From the NCBI GenBank assembly GCA_040218875.1, contig JAVJQP010000072.1: a stretch of 64,000 nucleotides of DNA; one strand, given 5' to 3'. Shown here piece after piece: positions 52,371-60,942 of the stretch (the stretch's first letter is position 1; each line of letters starts with the position of its first letter). The notes under the pieces were generated by a model. The model searched no databases, was not told the origin of the DNA, and was given only the letters and a program-made list of their open reading frames with translations. The translations under genes and the position numbers were made by a program. Origin of the DNA: Coleofasciculus sp937127375. GTDB taxonomy: Bacteria; Cyanobacteriota; Cyanobacteriia; Cyanobacteriales; Coleofasciculaceae.

Positions 52371-52994
52371 ATGACGTCTCCATTTCCTGGCATGAATCCC
52401 TATCTGGAGAATCCAGAATTATGGTCTGAGGTGCATAGCCGTCTAATTGTCGCGATCGCGGATGAGATTGCACCCCCGTTACTTCCTAACTATTATGTGG
52501 CAATTGAAAAGCGTGTCTACAGTAGCACTCCTGAGGATACTATCCTGATTGGTATTCCCGATGTTTCCGTTGTCTGTTCAGAGGTAGAGGCGTCTCCAGA
52601 ATTCGCCACGCGCAACAGGGCTACTGCTACCTTATCGAAGCCTGATCAACCGCAAACCGTAACGATTCCCTTGGCGGAGGAGGTAGAAGAACGCTATTTA
52701 GAGATTCGAGACACTAAAACGGGAAAAGTTGTCACCACAATTGAACTACTTTCACCCAAGAATAAACGAGCAGGTGAGGGGAGGGAAGCATATCTACGCA
52801 AACGCCAGAAAATTTTAACCTGTTCCACCCACTTGGTAGAAATTGATTTACTTCGCAGTGGAAAAGCGATGCCGATGCAAGGGGTAGCTCAGTTAAAAGA
52901 CTATCGGATTCTGATTAGTCGCAGCGAGTTAAGACCTCATGCCCAGCTTTATGCCTTTAATTTACCAGATGCGATTCCTAAGCGGCTTGGCTGA
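52371..52994 (+). CDS. DUF4058 family protein, C-terminally shortened
   Basis: A 207-residue member of DUF4058, a large cyanobacterial family of unknown function. The start MTSPFPGMNPYLENPELWSE and the core VTTIELLSPKNKRAGEGREA, YLRKRQ are unmistakable. Complete members usually run 240-270 residues; here the chain ends soon after LYAFNLPDAIP with KRLG, so the last 40-60 residues appear to be missing. The following spacer 52995-53489 holds only weak ORFs and one repeat element. Possibly still folded. Confidence 0.82.
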   Translation: MTSPFPGMNPYLENPELWSEVHSRLIVAIADEIAPPLLPNYYVAIEKRVYSSTPEDTILIGIPDVSVVCSEVEASPEFATRNRATATLSKPDQPQTVTIPLAEEVEERYLEIRDTKTGKVVTTIELLSPKNKRAGEGREAYLRKRQKILTCSTHLVEIDLLRSGKAMPMQGVAQLKDYRILISRSELRPHAQLYAFNLPDAIPKRLG

Positions 52995-53342
52995 ATACGC
53001 TGCTAATTGAACAGGGATTACGGTAGCGATTTTCCTAGCGTGACCCATCTAAAATAGTAGGATAAAGAGCAATTGATAATCGTGGTAGCCCAATGACACC
53101 TCAACTCATGGTTCAACCCTCCGCCCTAATGTCCTCCGGCATGAAAATGAGCGAATTCGGTAATATTTATCAATGAGCGTCATTATAACTTTACATCGGG
53201 TCTTGACCCCCAAACGCAAGTTATAGCAGGTTGGCATCCACCGGAGTCTGATCCGCGACTCTAGCTAATAGGTTGGGTCGAAGAATGAAACCCAACGCCT
53301 CTACAAAGCATGCTCTGAGCGTAGTCAAAGGGTCTAATTTTA

Positions 53343-53403
53343 GGGGCGGGTTTAGCCGTTTAATTTTGGTACTTATCGATAACCTTTCAACAAAACCCGC
53401 CCT
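53343..53403. repeat. GGGGCGGGTTT inverted-repeat element, copy j
   Basis: A complete copy with the interior CGATAACCTTTCAACA, closely matching copy b at 7145. It lies in the spacer between the DUF4058 gene and the HEAT-repeat gene. The rest of 52995-53489 holds a short unsupported frame at 53093 and no gene. Confidence 0.9.
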
Positions 53404-53489
53404 TCATCATAGGACAGAGGATGAGAAGAGAAGATCACAGGAGGATTAGATGGCGATCATACTACTTTGGATAGAAGATTTGGAAACGT

Positions 53490-54686
53490 TTACTGGAGTT
53501 GTTGAATTGCCGCATTAGCGTGTAATCTGACACTCAATTGAGGATCATTCTGAAGTTGGGTTAAAGCACTCATGGCGTCGCGGATTCCTAATTGTCCCCA
53601 ACTGTAGGCTAATGCTTGTTTAATCACCATTGTATCAACACTGGGATGTCCAGACTGGAAGAAATCTAGCAAGATTTTAGCGCCTTGGTGTTTCAGATTT
53701 GGGGTTTCAATCCGCCCAAAAACGCGCACAATTTCTAAGATGGAGTCTTCGGCTATGGCGGGTAATGCTTGGTGTAAATACTCCAATGCAGTCGCCGTTT
53801 CTATCCGCGCCAATACCTGAATGACGGTAATTTGTAGGGGAACGGGAGTTAAAGGCGATCGCACAACTGGAAATAACGCCTCAGTTGCTTGATCTGTACC
53901 GATTCTACCGATCGCGATCGCGGCTTGCTGACAGACGTCTAAGTTCAGATCATACAGCAGGGGTTGCAGATAGATTAATGTATCGAGATCTGTTTGTGAG
54001 GAGGCGCTTAAGCCTAACCCGATCACCGCTTCCTTGCGAACCGATGCTGCATAATCCTTTAATGCCACCAAGAAAACGGGTACAATGCGATCGTCATGGA
54101 AACGACTCAGGGCAGCAATGGCGGTGACGCGCACCTGTACATCGGGATCATGGACGACACTTAATAAGGGATTAATCACCTCTGCACAATGCATCTGCGC
54201 TAAGGCGCGACTGGCGAAAAGACGAGATTCCGGTTTCACCAACAAATCAGTCAACGCCTCAACCGCAGGATGTCCAATCGCGGCTAATGCACTAGATGCG
54301 ATCGCACTTAACTCTTCATCTTCACTGTGATCGAGTAATTTCACCAATGTCCGAATCACGTCAGGCGTATTAAATCCACCCAAAATCCGCCCCGCAAACC
54401 ACCGTTGCTCTAAATCCGCCTCCTCATCTTCCAGAATCTCGATCAACGGTATTACAATACTCTCTCCCCATTGTGGCAAAACCTTGGCAATATCCCAACG
54501 CGCCTGAAAATCTCCCTGTTCCAAAACCGTTAACGCCATCGCCAATCCTAGGGGCAATTCCTTTGTTTCTTGACTGGAATGATTTCGGCTGCACTCATCC
54601 AACGGTAATTGCTGCAAACATTGAGTGACTGACAACCAATCCCCTTGCTCTGTGGCAACTGTGGCTTGTTTAAGAAGTTTGTCCAT
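53490..54686 (-). CDS. HEAT-repeat protein (PBS-lyase-like)
   Basis: A 398-residue solenoid protein with about nine HEAT or PBS-lyase-type repeats, for example DLEQRWFAGRILGGFNTPDV, DVQVRVTAIAALSRFHDDRI and ASVRKEAVIGLGLSASSQ. Such proteins include phycobilin lyases (CpcE/F type) and scaffold proteins in cyanobacteria. The key lyase residues cannot be identified by eye, so only a protein-interaction role is safe. It is divergent from nirA across a 255-bp region that carries the nirA NtcA promoter. Confidence 0.82.
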   Translation of the reverse strand: MDKLLKQATVATEQGDWLSVTQCLQQLPLDECSRNHSSQETKELPLGLAMALTVLEQGDFQARWDIAKVLPQWGESIVIPLIEILEDEEADLEQRWFAGRILGGFNTPDVIRTLVKLLDHSEDEELSAIASSALAAIGHPAVEALTDLLVKPESRLFASRALAQMHCAEVINPLLSVVHDPDVQVRVTAIAALSRFHDDRIVPVFLVALKDYAASVRKEAVIGLGLSASSQTDLDTLIYLQPLLYDLNLDVCQQAAIAIGRIGTDQATEALFPVVRSPLTPVPLQITVIQVLARIETATALEYLHQALPAIAEDSILEIVRVFGRIETPNLKHQGAKILLDFFQSGHPSVDTMVIKQALAYSWGQLGIRDAMSALTQLQNDPQLSVRLHANAAIQQLQ

Positions 54687-54835
54687 TGTTTGATCAATTG
54701 CATCGTTACCCAGACTGAATGGTGTGCCACTTCAGCCTCACTCTTCCTATCGTTTCATAGAATCTAGGATTTATAAACATTTAATTCACAAATTGCATTT
54801 ATATGATGCATTTTGTTCAAACTCAACTTAAAAAC

Positions 54836-54877
54836 GTATCCAAATATACAATTCACTACTTTAACCTTGCTTACCTT
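54836..54877 (+). promoter_or_regulatory. NtcA-activated promoter of nirA
   Basis: GTATCCAAATATAC at 54836-54849 is a perfect GTA-N8-TAC NtcA site. Exactly 22 bp downstream stands the -10 box TACCTT (54872-54877, TAN3T). This is the canonical architecture of NtcA-activated nitrogen-assimilation promoters. It also shows that the coding start must be downstream, supporting the ATG at 54942. Confidence 0.88.
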
Positions 54878-54941
54878 ACTGAAATTAAGAGGGGAAATTT
54901 TAGTAGAACCGAAAACCGTAAAAATTCATCAAAATAGCGCT

Positions 54942-56843
54942 ATGACTACAACAAAAGACGTATCCAAAAAAATAAACAAAGTGGAAAAAGCCAAAGCAGA
55001 GAAAGATGGGCTAGACATTAAACATGAACTGGAAAGCTTAATCGAACTTGGCTGGGAAAACGTTGATAAAACCGACTTAGAACTTCGCCTCAAGTGGTTA
55101 GGTGTCTTTTTTCGTCCAGTCACTCCTGGCAAATTCATGTTGCGCTTACGCACACCCAATGGTTATCTGGACAGTGAGAAAATGCGGGTTCTCGCCAGTA
55201 TTGTGCAGCGTTATGGTGATGATGGTAGCGCCGATATTACTACTCGCCAAAATATTCAACTGCGAGGCGTCCGTTTAGAAGATATTCCAGACATTTTCCG
55301 TCAACTGCAATCTATTAATATGACCAGTGTGCAGACGGGAATGGATAATGTGCGGAATTTAACCGGATCACCCGTCGCCGGAATTGATGCGGACGAAATC
55401 ATTGACACCCGTGACATGGTGCAAAAATTGCAGGACATGATTACCAATAACGGGGAAGGCAATTATGCGTTTACTAATCTTCCGCGTAAATTCAATATTG
55501 CCATTGAAGGAGGGCGGGATAACTCCATTCATGCTGAAATTAATGATATTGCCTTTGTCCCTGCCTATCGGGATGGAGAATTAGGTTTTAATGTTTTAGT
55601 CGGCGGTTATTTATCAGCCCAGCGTTGTGTGGAAGCGATTCCCTTAAATGCATGGGTTCCGGCAAATGAAGCAGATGTGATTAACTTGAGTGGTGCGATT
55701 CTCACCGTTTATACTCAGAACGGATTAAAAGAGGGATTAAGAAAAAGCCGCCAAAAAGCCCGGATGATGTGGTTAATTGATAAATGGGGCGTAGAAAAAT
55801 TCCGGGCGGAAGTTGAAAAAACTTATGAGAAAGAAATTCTCCCGGCTGCGCCTGAGGATGAGATTACCCAAGAGAAAAAAGATTACATTGGGGTTTATCC
55901 GCAAAAGCAACCAGGATACAGTTATGTGGGCTTACTGGTTCCTGTGGGGCGCTTGTCAGCCGACACCATGTTTGAGTTAGCCCGATTAGCTGATGTTTAT
56001 GGCAATGGTGAAATTCGCTTAACCGTTGAACAAAATTTAATTATTCCCTACATTGCCAATGAAAAAATCGAAGCGTTTCTGAGTGAACCGTTACTCCAGC
56101 AGTTTCCGATTCATCCCTCTACGCTTACCCGTTCATTGGTGTCTTGTACGGGGAATCGCTATTGCAATTTTGCCATCATAGAAACCAAACAACGGGCATT
56201 AAAATTAGCACAAGAACTGGATCAAGAATTAGACATTCCCGAACGAGTTCGGATACACTGGACTGGATGTCCCAACTCCTGTGGACAACCTCAAGTTGCT
56301 GATATTGGCTTAATGGGTACGAAAGTTCGTAAAGATGGCACACCTGTCGAAGGGGTGAATCTTTATACTGGGGGAAAAGTCGGCAAAGATGCTAAACTCG
56401 GAGACGTATTGGAAAAAGGAATTGCCTGCGATGATCTAAAACCGATTCTGCGGAATCTATTAATTGAAAACTTTGATGCTAAAGTTAAGGATGGAGTGGT
56501 TATAGAACCGGAGCCAGAAATTCAGGAGAATGTTCCAGAGGATACTCAACCTTCATCTGAGACAGAAACGAACGGCAATCAAGCTCAAACAAAGCTATTT
56601 TTCGCGGAATCTTGGAAACAGGTTGACGGCAATTCTCAGGAATTTATCCTGGACATGGCTGAAAGCCAAGGCATTGAAATCGACAGTAGTTGTCGTGCTG
56701 GTACTTGCGGGACTTGTGCTAAGAAGTTATTAAAAGGTCAAGTGAAGTATGAGGAAGAGTATGATGCTGTGGCAGATTTAGAGGAAGGCATGGTTTTGAC
56801 TTGTTGTGCTTTACCTGACGGACAAGTGGTGATTGATGCTTAA
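54942..56843 (+). CDS. nirA: Ferredoxin-nitrite reductase with fused C-terminal [2Fe-2S] ferredoxin
   Basis: Reduces nitrite to ammonium with six electrons from ferredoxin, in the cytoplasm. A 633-residue protein. The siroheme/[4Fe-4S] ligands are Cys402, Cys408, Cys443 and Cys447 (SCTGNRYCNF, GCPNSCGQ). After an acidic linker (about residues 520-545) a plant-type ferredoxin follows with Cys584, Cys589, Cys592 and Cys621 (SCRAGTCGTCAKK, LTCCALP). This Fd fusion is known from Plectonema/Leptolyngbya boryana NirA and some other filamentous strains. I start at the ATG at 54942 because the longer frame from 54813 includes the NtcA promoter. No transporter or narB gene follows in the window. Confidence 0.95.
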   Translation: MTTTKDVSKKINKVEKAKAEKDGLDIKHELESLIELGWENVDKTDLELRLKWLGVFFRPVTPGKFMLRLRTPNGYLDSEKMRVLASIVQRYGDDGSADITTRQNIQLRGVRLEDIPDIFRQLQSINMTSVQTGMDNVRNLTGSPVAGIDADEIIDTRDMVQKLQDMITNNGEGNYAFTNLPRKFNIAIEGGRDNSIHAEINDIAFVPAYRDGELGFNVLVGGYLSAQRCVEAIPLNAWVPANEADVINLSGAILTVYTQNGLKEGLRKSRQKARMMWLIDKWGVEKFRAEVEKTYEKEILPAAPEDEITQEKKDYIGVYPQKQPGYSYVGLLVPVGRLSADTMFELARLADVYGNGEIRLTVEQNLIIPYIANEKIEAFLSEPLLQQFPIHPSTLTRSLVSCTGNRYCNFAIIETKQRALKLAQELDQELDIPERVRIHWTGCPNSCGQPQVADIGLMGTKVRKDGTPVEGVNLYTGGKVGKDAKLGDVLEKGIACDDLKPILRNLLIENFDAKVKDGVVIEPEPEIQENVPEDTQPSSETETNGNQAQTKLFFAESWKQVDGNSQEFILDMAESQGIEIDSSCRAGTCGTCAKKLLKGQVKYEEEYDAVADLEEGMVLTCCALPDGQVVIDA

Positions 56844-56892
56844 GGCGTTTGTCTTGTGTCATTGGTTTGTCCTATAGTTCTCACATTGGGTT

Positions 56893-57060
56893 GGGGCGGG
56901 TTTAGTGAAATTCGGGTGAAGTCAAAAAAGATAGTAGTGAAACCCGCCCCTACTGGACTGACACAGCTAAAATTGTGGAATAGATTTGACGTTTAACCGG
57001 GCGCACGCCATGCGCCCCTACAATGCTAATCCACCAATTAAGGTGTGCCACGACACTACA
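56893..57060. repeat. GGGGCGGGTTT element, copy k, joined to the 105-bp dispersed repeat, copy 2
   Basis: 56893-56951 is a full element with the interior ATTCGGGTG...GATAGTAGTG. It directly abuts 56955-57060, the inverted second copy of the repeat at 44485. A hairpin GGGCGCACGCCATGCGCCC is in its centre. The gap after nirA is otherwise free of genes. Confidence 0.88.
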
Positions 57061-57131
57061 TTCGGATAACCCTGTTTCACTCTTCATCCTGGTTTCGCTC
57101 TGTCTCCGATTGACTAAATAAGTCAACCCAA

Positions 57132-57575
57132 TTATTTTATTTTTTCGCCCAAAAATTGATAAGGATTGGTATAATGATTTGAGTCTCCTGAATACAACTT
57201 AAAATACATAACGCCTGAGCCTAACCACAAGACTAAAAAGATTAACGTCATCAGGGAACCCCAGGAAAAAAGCTTAGGTTTTCGGTTGGTGGTTAATAAT
57301 TTATGGGGTAATGGTGAAAGTTCTAATGGTGTACGACTTGGGGGGGTATTTAGGGCAACTTCGGTGCCTTGGACAGTAATTAATTTCAGCTTATGTAGCT
57401 CTGTAAGCGCGGCGTAAACTTCGCTCAAGCTAACTGAATGTTCAAGGAATTCTGCTGTCCAAGCCTGAAAGTCATGCCAGTTAAAATTTACTTTATGATT
57501 GGTTCTAGTATGAAACCGAATCCAGTGATAGAGTAAACTCTCGCAGGGGGAAAGCTTAGTCTTGATCATTACCAA
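57132..57575 (-). CDS. Hypothetical membrane-anchored protein
   Basis: A 147-residue protein. The N-terminal 75 residues look like a winged-helix-type fold (SPCESLLYHWIRFHTR, SLSEVYAALTELHKLKLITV), and a single helix LMTLIFLVLWLGSGVMYFKL lies near residues 106-125, followed by a short exterior tail. No family is certain. It may be a small membrane-tethered regulator or a structural protein. A further small hypothetical lies upstream on the same strand. Confidence 0.6.
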   Translation of the reverse strand: MVMIKTKLSPCESLLYHWIRFHTRTNHKVNFNWHDFQAWTAEFLEHSVSLSEVYAALTELHKLKLITVQGTEVALNTPPSRTPLELSPLPHKLLTTNRKPKLFSWGSLMTLIFLVLWLGSGVMYFKLYSGDSNHYTNPYQFLGEKIK

Positions 57576-57667
57576 AACTCCAAATTTTCTATACGTTTGA
57601 GCATTGTATGGAGGTGATATTGGCTGAACAACTTAGCTAGAGGAGGCTATCCTTTCGCTGGAAGTGG

Positions 57668-57871
57668 CTACAGCACTAACAGATATTCTCCATGTTCCGG
57701 AATCCAAGTCAGCCATTCATGATCCGAGACTTGGGAAAGTATCAACGCCTCATAGTGGGCAAATGGATTGGGGAGTTCCTCTAATCTCAGCCACATTCCT
57801 GGTTGCAGATAGCGAAAAATTGCACTAGCCGAGAGGTTGGCTGGAGGGGGTTGCGGTTGTGGATTTTGCAT
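57668..57871 (-). CDS. Small conserved cyanobacterial hypothetical protein
   Basis: A 67-residue soluble protein with a proline-rich start (MQNPQPQPPPANLSASAIFR) and a compact strand-rich core: YLQPGMWLRLEELPNPFAHY, then ALILSQVSDHEWLTWIPEHG. The pattern looks like a small conserved family, but I cannot name it. It lies upstream of the preceding hypothetical with a 92-bp gap, and they might be cotranscribed. Confidence 0.55.
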   Translation of the reverse strand: MQNPQPQPPPANLSASAIFRYLQPGMWLRLEELPNPFAHYEALILSQVSDHEWLTWIPEHGEYLLVL

Positions 57872-58108
57872 ATCTGTGCCGTCTGATTCTCGATTCTCTA
57901 TCTTGTATCAGAATATACTAAAATTAATATCTGTATCAAATAATACATAAAAATTAATTGTAGATTTGTTAACTAATCCTCACAGCGTTCACTCAATGGC
58001 GAAGTCGTTGCATCTTTGTTCAGGATTCACGAACGGTGTTCTCTCAATCTGCTATCGTCCTAAACCGTTATCGTCATAGTCCCATCGTCCTATTTTTCAT
58101 CCCCCATT

Positions 58109-59161
58109 ATGAGTATTATTTTCAGAGAACTGCTAAAGAAAGTGGGCAGTGGTAGCCATACTCACAAAGATTTAACTCGTGAAGAAGCCGCCAACGCCAC
58201 AGAAATGATCCTGAATGAAGACGCGACGCCGGCTCAAATTGGGGCGTTTTTAATTGCCCATAGAATTAAGCGCCCCACGAGTGAGGAACTTGCGGGAATG
58301 TTGGATGCGTATGATAAATTGGGTTGTACATTGCCTCGGTTATCCGGTGATCCGATAGTCACAGTAATGGGGACACCTTACGACGGGCGATCGCGAACCG
58401 CCCCAGTTACTCTATTAACGGCGCTAATGCTGGCGGCTTCCGGGGTTCCGGTAATCCAACATGGCGGCGACTGTATGGCAACAAAATATGGCATTCCCCT
58501 GGTGGAAATATGGCAAGGATTGGGCATCGATTTTACCCGATTGAGTCTTACCCAAGTGCATCAGGCTTTAGACACAACTCGCTTTGGGTTTATCTACACC
58601 CCTAACCATTTTCCGGCGACTCAAAGTTTAGTGAATTATCGGGATCAGATTGGCAAGCGTCCCCCCTTTGCCACGATTGAATTAATTTGGCTTCCTTATG
58701 CGGGGAATGTGCATCTCGTGGCTGGGTTTGTCCATCCCCCCACGGAAGAATTTATGCAGGGAACATTAGGATTACGAGGTGTCAACAATTACACCTTAAT
58801 CAAGGGGTTAGAGGGAAGTTGCGATTTGCCTCGTGAACGGACGGTGATTATTTCGACACATAAACCTGGAGACAGCGAACCCTACCAACGCCTGAAACTT
58901 CACCCTAGGGATTATGGTTTTGAAGGGAAGGAGGTTCCTTTAGAGTCAAAGGAACAATTATTGGCACAAATTAAGGATGTTTTAGCTGGAAAATCTTCAG
59001 AATTTCAAAAATCTGTGATTTGGAATGGTGGGTTTTATCTTTGGCGGTGTGGGGTTTGCCCTATGTTAGAGGATGGATTAAGCAAGGCGGAGTCTTTGTT
59101 AACTACAGGTACACTTCAGCGGCAGTTGGCTGAGATTGAGTCTACTGTAAGTAGGGGTTGA
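58109..59161 (+). CDS. Anthranilate phosphoribosyltransferase-like (TrpD family) protein
   Basis: A 350-residue member of the glycosyltransferase family 3 fold of TrpD, NadD-type phosphorylases and YbiB. The N-terminal helical domain EEAANATEMILNEDATPAQI, then GAFLIAHRIKRPTSEELAGM is clear. However, the phosphoribosyl-diphosphate motif GTGGD of true TrpD reads GTPYDG here (near residue 89), and the HGG motif is QHGGDCM. It is therefore unlikely to be the main tryptophan enzyme. The cyanobacterial subgroup lies near nitrogen genes such as nirA, as here. Function unknown. Confidence 0.8.
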   Translation: MSIIFRELLKKVGSGSHTHKDLTREEAANATEMILNEDATPAQIGAFLIAHRIKRPTSEELAGMLDAYDKLGCTLPRLSGDPIVTVMGTPYDGRSRTAPVTLLTALMLAASGVPVIQHGGDCMATKYGIPLVEIWQGLGIDFTRLSLTQVHQALDTTRFGFIYTPNHFPATQSLVNYRDQIGKRPPFATIELIWLPYAGNVHLVAGFVHPPTEEFMQGTLGLRGVNNYTLIKGLEGSCDLPRERTVIISTHKPGDSEPYQRLKLHPRDYGFEGKEVPLESKEQLLAQIKDVLAGKSSEFQKSVIWNGGFYLWRCGVCPMLEDGLSKAESLLTTGTLQRQLAEIESTVSRG

Positions 59162-59252
59162 AAGAGGGAACGGGGAATGGGGAATCAATTAGGGGCTGCT
59201 GAATAAGTCTTGTGGTGGGGGAAGAGAGCAGGGGAAGCAGGGGAAGCTCAAC

Positions 59253-59411
59253 GTTTAGATCCCCCTAAATCCCCCTTAAAAAGGGGGACTTTGAATACTA
59301 TCAAATCCGGTTGATTGTATAGCAGTCGCCAGGGTCATTAGGACATAAAATGAATGCCGTGTATTTTTTTGAGGCAAGTTTAGTGTCCTAACCGTTGTGG
59401 CGGTTGCTATA
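59253..59411. repeat. CCCCCTAAATCCCCC repeat and MITE-like TATAGC element
   Basis: 59253-59295 (AGATCCCCCTAAATCCCCCT onward) is the reverse complement of 29641-29690. 59318-59411 is a 94-bp element with terminal inverted repeats TATAGCAGTCGCCAGGGTCA...TTAGGACA and TGTCCTAACCG...GGCGGTTGCTATA. Solo copies of that end occur at 37495 and 61615. There is no coding sequence here. Confidence 0.78.
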
Positions 59412-59421
59412 CACAGATGCT

Positions 59422-59575
59422 GTTAAGCTGTCATGCATTTAAATTGGGTATTGGTAGCGAGCAAGATGCAAAGCCTGTGGCATGGCTTCGCTAAAGCCTG
59501 CGGCATGGCTTCGCTAAACGCACTACAAAGCTTTCGCCATTATTGACATTAAGGTTTAAATGCCGAACAGCTTAC
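59422..59575. repeat. MITE-like element with GTTAAGCTGT ends
   Basis: A 154-bp element matching 28123-28252 over its whole length. Ends: GTTAAGCTGTCATGCATTTA and the imperfect inverse TTTAAATGCCGAACAGCTTAC. This copy contains an extra tandem 24-bp unit, AAAGCCTGYGGCATGGCTTC (continuing GCTA), twice where the 28123 copy has it once. Noncoding. Confidence 0.82.
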
Positions 59576-59770
59576 TTGACAAAGTGTGTTTTAGCCGTTT
59601 TTAGTGAGGCTTTTTAACCAGATTTGATGTAATTTATTGTCCCCCCCTTTTTAAGGGGGGCTAGGGGGGATCTCTTATTAAGTAAAGGTTGCAGCATTAA
59701 GTTTACACGGATAGACATTGCCGTAGCCCAACCTGTTTCTTATTGTCACAAAACTGTATTCCACAGAACA

Positions 59771-59889
59771 TAAGTAGTCGGACAAAAGAAAACGGTGCTG
59801 CATTAAGTGCAAGTAAATCACCCTCAAACCCTTACTGTTGCCTGTTCCCTAATCTCAACCGTTAACTTTAATTGTGTCCACCCACTTAA
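59771..59889. mobile_element. MITE-like element with TAAGTAG ends
   Basis: A 119-bp element starting TAAGTAGTCGGACAAAAGAA and ending TTTAATTGTGTCCACCCACTTA, an imperfect terminal inverted repeat with outer TA. The right end matches the left end of 49054 (TAAGTAGGTGGACATAATTA) in reverse complement. It ends 10 bp from the stop codon of the hydrolase gene. The spacer 59162-59898 holds at least five repeat modules and no gene. Confidence 0.65.
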
Positions 59890-59898
59890 TATTACCCA

Positions 59899-60870
59899 TT
59901 AACCTCGCCAATCTGCTAACTGAGTCACCAGAAAATAGCGAATATGATCGGTAAACGTAGAACCGAAATCGTTTGTCCCGTGACCCATACCCGGAACGAC
60001 ATAACAATCACTATTCGGAAATCGCTTGGCACAAGCCTTAGCATCGGCGACATTAACCATGCGATCGCGCTTCCCGACCAAAAAGCGAATCCGACGATGA
60101 GAGTCTACCCGATCCGCATACGTCATCGGGTTACAAGCCTGACCAAACTCATCGGGATGTTTGAGAGAATTAGCGACTCGCAAGAGGGGAACCAAACTCT
60201 GGAGATCCGGTTGAAATTTGCCCAGCAACGCTTCTGCTAACCCACCTAGAGGCGATGCAGCCAATTCTGGCAAAATAAAGCCCCCCCAGCTTTTGGCAAA
60301 GGTTTGCAGGTTAGCATGACCGATCGCACCCAGTAATCGTTCTCCCATTCCATCTGTAGTAAAGGCAAATGCACTAAATAAAACCCCCATACTAACGCCA
60401 AATAGCGCCAACCGAGGATCAGTGAGATGATAGCGATCGCGACAGAAATTCCGCACTAAGCCAATATCCCGCGCTGTGACACTGAACATCCGCAGCATCA
60501 GTTGAGTATCAAAGCAAATACCACGATCCAGAAGCGGTTTAATTTCAACCTGCGCCACCCCGGAAAACGTCCGCATGAAACTGCGTTCACCTGCTAGAGG
60601 GGTGTCAAATAATGCCACAGCAATCCCCATCTGGGTCAGCGTTGGCACAATAAAGGCATTCCAGCCATAAGGCGCACACATCCCTTGAATACCAATCACC
60701 AACGGTGTCTGATCGCCAGGTCGATCCTGTGGCAAAAAGACAGCCACGGGGAAACTACTCAGCCGTTCGTCGATATCGCTAATTCCCGTAAGGTGAAACG
60801 GTTCGTGGAACCAATAACGCTGACCTGTAATTCCCTCAAAGGCGATCGGGTCACAACCGTAAACAGTCAT
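59899..60870 (-). CDS. Alpha/beta hydrolase family protein
   Basis: A 323-residue serine hydrolase of the alpha/beta fold. The nucleophile elbow GVSMG places Ser160. The oxyanion region is near GIQGMC (residues 60-65), and the likely acid and base are in LVGKRDRMVNVADA and PGMGHGTNDF, giving His in GHG. No signal peptide. The substrate cannot be deduced. Divergently transcribed from the methyltransferase gene across 72 bp, so the two share a control region. Confidence 0.82.
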   Translation of the reverse strand: MTVYGCDPIAFEGITGQRYWFHEPFHLTGISDIDERLSSFPVAVFLPQDRPGDQTPLVIGIQGMCAPYGWNAFIVPTLTQMGIAVALFDTPLAGERSFMRTFSGVAQVEIKPLLDRGICFDTQLMLRMFSVTARDIGLVRNFCRDRYHLTDPRLALFGVSMGVLFSAFAFTTDGMGERLLGAIGHANLQTFAKSWGGFILPELAASPLGGLAEALLGKFQPDLQSLVPLLRVANSLKHPDEFGQACNPMTYADRVDSHRRIRFLVGKRDRMVNVADAKACAKRFPNSDCYVVPGMGHGTNDFGSTFTDHIRYFLVTQLADWRG

Positions 60871-60942
60871 GGGATGCGTATCCTTTACATTCCGTAATTT
60901 TTCTTAAACTAAGAGATAGCATCCTATTTTCCGCTAACGACT

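Noticed and set aside
53093..53176. Short ORF with four Met residues after the DUF4058 gene
   Set aside because: Only 27 codons, no recognisable family, no ribosome site; not supportable as a gene.
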